DNA from: an uncultured Eubacteriales bacterium
GTDB taxonomy: Bacteria; Bacillota; Clostridia; Christensenellales; Aristaeellaceae
DNA length: 64,000 bases
Assembly: GCA_902799045.1 (NCBI GenBank)
Contig: CADBZH010000012.1
Coordinates: 1 to 64,000, forward strand
Reading direction: 5' to 3'
The notes under the pieces are model-generated. The model was given only the letters and a program-made list of their open reading frames with translations. It had not been told where the DNA came from and did no database searches. A program made the position numbers and the translations under genes. How positions within the stretch are numbered: position 1 is the first letter of the stretch; the number at the start of each line of letters is the position of its first letter. Of this stretch, positions 61,601 to 64,000 are shown piece by piece.

Positions 61601-64000
61601 CACCATCAACGGCTGCTCGGCCCCCGGCTCAAGCGGCGCGGTACACATGGAGACAAGCGGCAGCGCCCTCACCGTTAAGGACGGCACCGTGATCAGCGGC
61701 TGCTATGCCGACATGGGCGGCGCGATCTACCTCAAGCCCGGCGTGACCATGAACATCCAGGACAGCCCGGAGTTCAGCCAGAACGGCTATACGACCATAA
61801 ATGGCAGAGTTTTCGACGCTACAGAGGGCGCGTGCATCTATCTGGCCGAGGGCGGCAGGATCAACTTCAAAGACAGCCCGAAGTTCAGCCGCAACATTTT
61901 GCCGAACAAACCCAGAGTGACCAACCGCGGAATCACGGATTTTGCGCGTCAGGATGTATTTCTTGCCGGTTACTATTCCGGTAATGTCCTTGATACCAAT
62001 GCGGCGTCGATCTACGTCGTCGGCGAATTGACGGGCGATTACATTTGGGTCTGGCCGGAGCAGAGCCCCCACAGACAGCCCAATGAACAGTTTGCGAAGA
62101 TTGCCAACGGCGTAACGGTCAGCTCCGACAGCCTGAGCAAATTACTCAACGCACTGGGCGACGAAGAAACGCATTGCACGAACGGCGAATATCTTGCCGG
62201 TGTGCAGGTAGGTACGGATGCCGAGAATATCTACTGGGACAAGATGTATATCATCGACTTCAAAAAGAAGGATAATAAGGGCGTCGCGGTGCCCGACGCA
62301 GGGTTTACGCTCTACAGGGACCTTTCCTGTACGGAACCGGTGGCGACGGCGGTATCCGCGGATGGCGAGTTCGATGTCGACGCCCAGGGCAAGTACCTGC
62401 AAAGAGGCACGGTGGAGTTCAGCTCCATCCGCATCGGCGCGTATTACATGAAGGAGACCAAGTCGCCTCTCAGCTTCAAGGAGAACAACGCGACTTACCT
62501 GGTGCTGGTCGGCACGCCGTATCTGAGCCCCAATGACGGTAACAGATACCTTTGGGAGGGCGACGGGCCGCTCAACGTGGCGGACGCCGCGACGCTGGTT
62601 GCCCGGTATACGACCGACGCCGGAAAGTTTTACGGCATCTTCCCGCTGGATGAGAACCACAAGGCGGTGCTGCGCGCCAACCTTGCCAGCAACAATGTGG
62701 GTATCGAAAACATCCGCAACGACTATCAGGTCGCCTTTATGAAGGCAGACAGCAGCGGCGCGGCGCTGCCCGGCGCGGCGTTTACGATCTATACGCAAAT
62801 GCTGGACAGCGAGGGACAGCCTGCGACCTTTGAGGACGGTTATCCGCAGCTCATGCGCTGGAGCCGCGACGGCGAGAACTATCCTGATCCCATCGTATCC
62901 GCCGACGGCAGCGCGGCATACAAGGATAAGGGCGGCAATACGCTTCCCAAGGGCATGGTCTACTTCCGCGAGCTGCCGCTGGGCACCTATTACCTGTTGG
63001 AAACCGGATACCCCGAACGAAACGGCGATGGCCGCCGTACCTATTACCTGGAGAGCGATCGTGTGTTCAAGCTGGAGGTCACGGAATACCCGGAAAATCC
63101 GGGCGTGGCTGTTCCCACGCTCAGCGAGTGGAAGCCCGCCACTGATGACAGTGAAGCAGGATACAAAGAGCTTCCCACGAACAAAGCAGGCTATTACGTC
63201 ATTTCCAACCAGGAGGTTGTCTGCAAGCTGACGGATGCCGAAGACGTGCTGCTCTATACGCAGGGACATCAGATCTGGGAAAATAAAGATGAAGAAAGCT
63301 TCAGGCTTTTCCCGGCGATCTATCCCACACTGAAGGAGGGCTTTGACGCCGCGCGGAAGGGGACCTTCGTCTACGCTAACGGCGGTGAAGCCAACGTAGA
63401 TGCCACCGATCCCGACAATGCCATCAAGCTCAAGGTGCTCAAGGATTTCAACCTTGCTGAGCCGATAATCTACAACAACAGCGAGCGCGCAATCACCTTT
63501 ACCACGGCGGAAGCCAAAGCCAGTGAGTCAAAGGACAGGTATATTTTCAGCACCACCCGCACTTCGGATACCTCCAGGGCACTGATCAACCGGAATTACG
63601 ACGACGCGGATATTTCCAATAACGCCAATAACGGCGCGCTGATCACCCTTGATTCCGGCGCTGCAATGACCCTGGAAAACATCAGGCTCAATGGACAGAA
63701 GACCAAGTACAACGGCAGGGCGATCCGCGTAAAGGACGGCAGTACCCTGAACATCAATCGCAGCACGAAGATCGAAAACTTCAGGCAGGAGGCGAAAGCA
63801 GACAGCGCGGGCAACAGCGATCTCAAGGGCGGCGCGATCCTGTTGGATAACGGAACCTCCCTCTTCATCGACGGCGGCTACAACAGGACGGCTGAATTCT
63901 CCGGCAATACCGTTGTGAACGCGCGCAAGGAAGACAAGACCGGCGCGGACGGCGGCGCGATTGCGGTCGGCGCAAACTGTACCTTCAGCATCACCAATGC
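46620..64000 (+). CDS. Giant secreted adhesin with LRR, Cna-B/SpaA-like and Pmp-type beta-helix domains (3' end outside window)
   Basis: An uninterrupted frame of 5,793 codons to the window edge, with no in-frame stop. Signal peptide: basic N-terminus and [18 protein letters not shown], cleavage near residue 52. Order of parts: acidic region; Thr/Glu/Pro stalk (~304-428); three related domains each ending EADGFSVY (~430-880); a WGDYTY module repeated at ~880 and ~1300 around a BspA/LRR block (~970-1285); isopeptide-type and Cna-B-like domains (~1500-2580). Then four units follow, each a VCK-x-TD cap plus beta-helix (starting at residues 2589, 3753, 4564 and 5533), separated by SpaA-like spacers and one InlB-B-type repeat (57250-57550, FDANGG...ITLYAVWA). 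No sorting signal is visible because the C-terminus lies outside. It is probably wall-displayed and used for host or microbe adhesion. Confidence 0.9.
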   Translation, partial: MNNFEKNNQSINARDLGVDAQQGGARLNRRFLKRLLSLLLAVYLVINSCAFATDDGDLLPGTAAGTVTSILEELPEEFPEEVTDLALGDDVSAAETFDPNTFIYILGEDETELSLNGLIELLKMPVKPEDIQSVSVLGSEDDLVADLSEPLTVMAVEEDHIIYVNRFFAEAGLAIYTLDDMYTLKLRNVLADGSVDLPVEEQGELELGDEGTGLETTMDTLYSYSMEATDGHVTLGELLNAVRLQLLLRSVESVGVVEKYGGEAQRVSVARVNDDFSITVLADFDELELAVCTADDIYTIALLNGRAAEATEAPTEAPTEQPTEEPTEEPTETPAEEPTPEPVEEIEAELTEAPTEEPTEAPTEEPTEEPAEAPTEESTEEPTPEPTEEPTPEPTPEPVEEIEVELTEAPTAEPTEAPEPTEAPKPEPVAEILYPAQTFTGRTARVRVTAEAPEGAFPEGTRMVVRPVLSRVTLDTIADTVSDDFVEVEQVYAADIAFYNAEGEEIEPLLPISVVMTVDEIEDELDAVVVHMDDEGATEIVEQSDAPEADGGKLALNVELPAAEATEVGNEPTEVGGETALTIEADGFSVYAVVVTRTIETRYIDADGATYAIEVGFGAEAGIPADAELQVAELTGDEGEDYVARAAEALDVNGSQVAYAKALDISILVDGAPVQPDIPVSVSIRLMDAPDLSALENVNVVHLGRKAEVIDCEVRQESVGFEADGFSVYVVVATTLEQKLTASDGNEYLVTVTYDSASGIPENAELIVSEIKEGDDGYDQYVAESAEKLDISAENVSLARPFDITLKNPETGEEYQPNEAVKVSIELLSEDLNEYANIDVVHFGEETEIMDASINGDAVEFETDGFSVYVLCAYTVDFHWGDYTYSIAGESEIALSALLEKLGVTEIALNDIKDATFSNPELVGVEKLDADWLLRSLAPFHTEEALVLALKNGETVEIKVTDAVTLPANGTWDNGTKGSGTWEVDENGVLTLSGSDEMKDYTRNNYWVKDTPWFNYIVKDSTHPDPPVTKIVITGGITRIGTNSFTRTYNLNEIDASNCSSLTTIGEAAFKQQSSGSASNNPTVTKTINFSGCVNLGLIEKEAFRDCTGIEELDISETKLQASYITTFGNGKAGFGDSKGTLKILRANGCTTNFTTLDLTGWNKLETVELSGCTNLTSLTLPSNVTTLDVSGCTGLTSLTVPNSVTTLNVSGCTNLTSLTLPSNVTTLNVSGCTGLTALDLSGTSLTDIDVSNNTSLTTLKLPATVTELNITNCPNLVIYFDGKAEDLPDGILDGASVVCWGDYTYAIKKNTTAALDEIFTACGITAIDSTDVESISASDPSVLEITDLTVTCLDAFTDTQTLTVTLKNGLTGNISVECQMVAEKDNLNLFLDSGTVYSYEGETETHALSVPAILKEGDTLNLTLSFSEIPEGEEGERQMKLLSPMKYTFPEGLTVSDVPDTVTFSVQSGEQTLSFTVSASFNEETRELTITGNYGDQESAVSASDAVSFTVPVSVQVNTVPGEYDLGNDMTLSTVKPRNVKVSSMSADAFDSESGTVQYTVTVEAESNLDTDEKEYPVIITDSATDFVSGSYTYTQENRPEGAPATQVNGAEVQPGTEIVFNGLPLTVAHMYDGDKITLTYRAKPQHGSYDAATQMVSLENTVTIDNNGNPSNDPEDDTFSATCGSISYAPLKREYVSLDGSWAYWRVTVNPNGYALNGGKAVTLADTFHDEVTGDAKQSIDYSSVAITGSGSVTYDYSGNTGTFVIPDSTPVTITYRTRITAQPGEAKTFRGTAVLKTAKYGDEIARSTAGVTAEPVVIYPSASDVAGTGNYMVKLFVYAEGMMQQGIEGATFILLDANQRPLEYKLGDNKGQPVTFTTGSNGYVNIELNEEPGDVSIEKNTGYYLEMMQAVPGYQKDNTLYSFMITDDPDYNSGGFYTYYNGDTMKVRLYAPTPGLSVSIRFSGSYALRQDQQDEVTAVLQKLDEHNHWVEVERHPYTDTQWGAIVFNKTPLYDPALGQYQNRFRVVVANESPWDLPENIHVETTYYSMVNTNGSNPETTPQEFEVENAKDTVNVVIVNRYEDPQLTIIKMDKSNGEALPGAVFSVYKIVNGAETGEPVRTFTTDDNGELVIRGGDAFESETLYGIKETEAPDLVDPDTSTKVHYLLPQQPEWHYFYFCNDDYLEPSILANLPEDATAVNLTSNGDRIIIGNQKELITIPVMKLWQGNVWPEGAEVVVGLYRSVEGVEGEEAVNYIDGTPRTVTLNSGMPYNNTAFKDLPSRDDQNRNYIYSIREVSVNEEDPLEAGYNQEYGISSAGVYIVRNKPATTLTVSKEWYDFQGNKVEDESVLAVQSAVTFDVYRSTTKFEDSTPDDGITNTDMTTFVGGLVKVREKLSFGAANNWTISIPDLDEKDDLGNDYYYYVLEDIPSFGNELYEVNEDAGTILIKNRIAPETVNLTVTKAALVKDPRPESLDRDFEFTLKLQADDTHPIRSWQVYTDEEHPENNLVTDWNGEAVFTLKPQPTEGSSITLSLPVGVTASVTETYNAEYTVETSTDGGTTKTSGRTFTYAVDETAVDLTYINTLHVVCKVVDDNGVQTPFESLKSALKHIHDHSDAFTAPWTIYMLEDYTILPTDGITLVDGESLTLTTASTTDVLFPFNRGEETGRAVITRGGAGDSILKNAGTLTLENIVLDGGKDNYSATGDGGLVNSTGTLNLNDKTTLRNSAAEGKGGAVYAEGTVNIVDGVEITGNSAPSASALYLSGRLDMTGGSITENTGASDGAVVAISTGDQINLSGTPVIFGNTNKPGKDGKAANLYIGADSDNVVNVVYPGLSENAKIGVTAMEGHMAIGEQFASAGFGQTANLNCFVNDTYGYRGKLKDGTSTNIVWNGLTLKIKKVVETVGANPDDRFTINLSSMSIMMSTYIIDGTIDYTVTAARTNRPGRIQLRNVKADDEITISPLPVGDYTIAEADSNYAPTYTIVETGSGEDPTAIENGNFHAENSSSVTVTNTRRLADVKLTKTLDDRLKAADETQTFEFTFKLTDEDGTAVSGFTLAEGVTTNAEGAASFTMSPSNAAEAIREFKAPVGATMTITETIDPNYEITASALTMPKTGEGTAITDADADNPNIFEFQVTDDGADVTFDNVRKMAEIELRKNLTGKVSAPESFTYTVTLTRADRTPAANFTMYRDEAHPENNITTDDEGIATITLDLQADETTKTILLTIPEGTKLVVAETEVKKLVNGSEQAIYTTKYSVNGAEKSGRTATINKVSDSDHSIVFNNTRKTNTIVVKNTVNGYSGNVVPFTYTATVTDWVGENPEDTKPEGYDDYDLNGFANGTMTFELTTGQTRTLTVPYGATLTVTEGFIVGYGTTVKRGGATAVEALSDTFVVNANMASSSPLLFTNSQLIGLRLVNNTSSTLENVTVTAEKKNKIYRVNSDQTGQALIGSNKTATLSIAAGETAILEIEHDTGTTYEQLYTVTGSTPIEGYYYTINNEPSFHETADPAILRIYDTGSFTVKGKLRYSVQDSIVTFTEQPLVSFDANGGSWTTEMDGYHDQDGNRKVYQLAVDSGEQVAKPTPDPVYPTAEGITFLGWTEDKGYADQDHSADTEIDPQKAYDFNTPVTAPITLYAVWAKPARDERVVTVRNGHTESLTVTATLTLSGPAVAEYVVADGLTTDADGKVSFNLPAGESKNLTVPDGVKLVFGLDKESLAVSSEYALTASADNKSHTIESVERDGTVTFIPGICKITDDAGNVLYDNNGKPAVYGKLSDAFTAYAGTLYTDASHTTAATQAAVKMLVDEYTIQQSAALTFPNKTMTLTTAGKNDTDFPYMGGRDCSTIYRASNGVDNSCFILNSAANTPGTVTLTNIILDGGSERGIKVNDGKNGALINVTGTGATLNITTGATLRNVEYKAYTSNANGGAVYLTYGTLNVNAALFSNLHAYQGGAICVTGGTLNLTGTAGSTQFEDCSSERQDGGAIYYNKKQDVVIDGGTEKNNPGIIFTRCVAAYTTGTGDGGDGGAIFAQSDYQNTVTVKGCSFIECSARTGNGSSTAGYGGGAICGFRLKGLTVEACKFDTCDTLCGGGAIVAMVKYTENVDNETVTIKNCVFNQCNCKGQAGALGVYQDNNGAANSATKLSVIGSTFDNCSSGTNNGSGGAVQCYLPCMVFSGSSFTDCWAGKEGGAVNNFYGSNYTQEWSKSYMTVTNCRFIRCRAEDRYDTTALQHYGGGINTKVKTVTVTGSYFEDCVSTLKEGGALHIGGQGGGSTASIKGSTFKNCSAKNGGGAVLSSHETLTIENCYFYGCSTSASNGGAVYHCKNSRGDSTQKNLTIKNSTFGVAPNVENGEGCSAASNGGAIWARATTSITLEGLTINKCSAKNGGGIYLTDTAAAAKITGGAITESTAENGSAVYVGNTATFSGNLNVSGNTVSTLNSGAIQTVDAGTLNFEGNVKVENNTCSVDSVNKHDVLMQIDGNTIINTTSNGLGREAHIGVYVPGVDGDDYYGKHGKYNQPFGTYNNSDAGSRFLDAFFNDRDSELYGYQGTDDVFIHWGFYVCKITDAEGNTLKRLNGRDAVYQRLSQAFDEFTIVKDDNGETGKAVYIKMLVEDYAIRQEEAISNFPAADITLTTASKDDAEHPYRGTEGTVSTIYRTNSGDPLFNLSMAGATFQLKDITLDGRKDKTATEGDYKLITANTGEIIVNSGTTLQYAKGDTGAAIDGVTVTINGIYDAENKQPTVKIANCTATGNGGAISAQNLTITNTSTTQGEYGTAFSNCASANGGVIYATGTAVSMAGASFTDCQSTGEGGVLFHNYTGTESATTAITNCAFNDSEATGGAGGAVSSKAGTLTVEGSSFDTVKASGNGGAISHTGSTAATITGTTFNACQTTGNGFGGSVYTQAETVDIVGSSFKDSTAANHGGALYCASSGENSAATISGTSFANCASTLENGNNHLEKGCGGAIYSRTMALTLQSHTPEGGKTVNTTINGCSAPGSSGAVHMETSGSALTVKDGTVISGCYADMGGAIYLKPGVTMNIQDSPEFSQNGYTTINGRVFDATEGACIYLAEGGRINFKDSPKFSRNILPNKPRVTNRGITDFARQDVFLAGYYSGNVLDTNAASIYVVGELTGDYIWVWPEQSPHRQPNEQFAKIANGVTVSSDSLSKLLNALGDEETHCTNGEYLAGVQVGTDAENIYWDKMYIIDFKKKDNKGVAVPDAGFTLYRDLSCTEPVATAVSADGEFDVDAQGKYLQRGTVEFSSIRIGAYYMKETKSPLSFKENNATYLVLVGTPYLSPNDGNRYLWEGDGPLNVADAATLVARYTTDAGKFYGIFPLDENHKAVLRANLASNNVGIENIRNDYQVAFMKADSSGAALPGAAFTIYTQMLDSEGQPATFEDGYPQLMRWSRDGENYPDPIVSADGSAAYKDKGGNTLPKGMVYFRELPLGTYYLLETGYPERNGDGRRTYYLESDRVFKLEVTEYPENPGVAVPTLSEWKPATDDSEAGYKELPTNKAGYYVISNQEVVCKLTDAEDVLLYTQGHQIWENKDEESFRLFPAIYPTLKEGFDAARKGTFVYANGGEANVDATDPDNAIKLKVLKDFNLAEPIIYNNSERAITFTTAEAKASESKDRYIFSTTRTSDTSRALINRNYDDADISNNANNGALITLDSGAAMTLENIRLNGQKTKYNGRAIRVKDGSTLNINRSTKIENFRQEAKADSAGNSDLKGGAILLDNGTSLFIDGGYNRTAEFSGNTVVNARKEDKTGADGGAIAVGANCTFSITN
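47521..47910 (+). repeat. Thr/Glu/Pro stalk repeats in the adhesin
   Basis: Repeated [12 protein letters not shown]-type codons for ~125 residues, interrupted twice by VEEIE-x-ELTEAPT. It would form an extended, rigid spacer lifting the head domains off the wall. Similar PEPSVEPT repeats occur in the secreted lysozyme at about 5990-6230. Confidence 0.9.
50127..50366 (+). repeat. 20-residue leucine-rich tandem repeats in the adhesin
   Basis: Four 60-base units encoding [20 protein letters not shown] and close variants. The preceding ~400 bases (49,700-50,100) are BspA-type LRR sequence and visibly more AT-rich than the rest of the gene. Confidence 0.88.
54384..55135 (+). repeat. Beta-helix unit 1 of the adhesin
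   Basis: The cap begins [11 protein letters not shown] and ends in a SLTLTTAS strand. LENIVLDGG introduces a short right-handed beta-helix with KGGAVYAEG and TGGSITEN turns. This is the shortest of the four units. Confidence 0.8.
57876..60140 (+). repeat. Beta-helix unit 2 of the adhesin (Pmp-type, Cys-rich)
   Basis: The cap begins [11 protein letters not shown] and ends [11 protein letters not shown]. It is followed by about 25 beta-helix coils with NGGAIY/GGGAV turns. At least eleven coils carry an F-x-x-C motif (e.g. CSFIEC, CKFDTC, TFKNC, CYFYGC), the place where chlamydial Pmp proteins have FxxN. Confidence 0.85.
60309..62080 (+). repeat. Beta-helix unit 3 of the adhesin
   Basis: The cap begins [11 protein letters not shown] and ends [10 protein letters not shown]. 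The helix has GNGGAIS, GEGGVLF and GCGGAIY turns and FxxC motifs (AFSNC, SFTDC, TFNAC, SFANC), some decayed to FxxS. Confidence 0.85.
63216..64000 (+). repeat. Beta-helix unit 4 of the adhesin (cut by window edge)
   Basis: The cap begins [11 protein letters not shown] and ends [20 protein letters not shown] introduces the next beta-helix, which runs out of the window at [16 protein letters not shown]. Confidence 0.8.

Noticed and set aside
46620-64000. Adhesin split into several genes or frameshifted
   Set aside because: The frame stays open to the window edge, and domain boundaries continue in one phase with no internal ribosome site.

Overview
The window is GC-rich, densely coded, low-GC-lineage (Bacillota/Clostridia) DNA, probably from an uncultured gut-type anaerobe. 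The signs are strong AGGAGG ribosome sites, a YhcN/YlaJ-type spore lipoprotein, a Firmicutes M-box leader before mgtE, an AzgA-type purine permease, Big_2/CnaB/SpaA-rich surface proteins and many small intergenic palindromes. I cannot name a species.

Layout. 0.1-9.9 kb: spore lipoprotein, DNA polymerase III alpha (dnaE), a GtrB-like glycosyltransferase, a secreted Big_2/phage-lysozyme protein and the magnesium transporter mgtE. mgtE reads leftward behind a complete promoter, M-box and terminator. 10-21 kb: a cell-surface CotH-kinase/lamin-tail protein, tRNA-Arg(ACG), a purine permease, a YfcE-type phosphodiesterase, an E2-fold acyltransferase coupled to an acyl-CoA ligase, and an alanine/glycine symporter. 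21-24.5 kb: a membrane-anchored MerR-like regulator, rlmH, a CPBP membrane protease and ychF. 24.6-26.8 kb: mobile-element debris (a tyrosine integrase with an internal deletion) plus small Clostridia-type orphan genes. 26.9-30 kb: flotillin-like protein, HIRAN-domain protein and WYL regulator.

30.3-38.5 kb: a tight five-gene operon made of an HTH/Cys protein, a Cas4-like plus DEDD-like (DUF2779-type) nuclease, SbcD, SbcC and an unrecognised coiled-coil protein. It is divergent from the WYL regulator and followed by truncated genes and a MITE-like fragment. It is my best candidate for an undescribed nucleic-acid processing or defence system.

39.4-45.8 kb: a LysR regulator and two small redox/esterase operons (flavodoxins, alpha/beta hydrolases, NTF2-like, RibD-C reductase, carboxymuconolactone decarboxylase, aldo/keto reductase). 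The same 17-bp dyad, TATACG-N5-CGTATA, lies in front of both operons, which suggests one regulon.

46.4 kb to the window end: one uninterrupted gene (at least 5,793 codons, 3' end outside the window) for a giant secreted adhesin. It combines a Thr/Glu/Pro stalk, 20-residue leucine-rich repeats, Cna-B/SpaA-like domains and four recurring 'cap plus Pmp-type beta-helix' units whose FxxN-type motif has become FxxC. Three families of short palindromic or terminal-repeat elements are scattered between genes, several beside truncated genes or duplicated gene ends.
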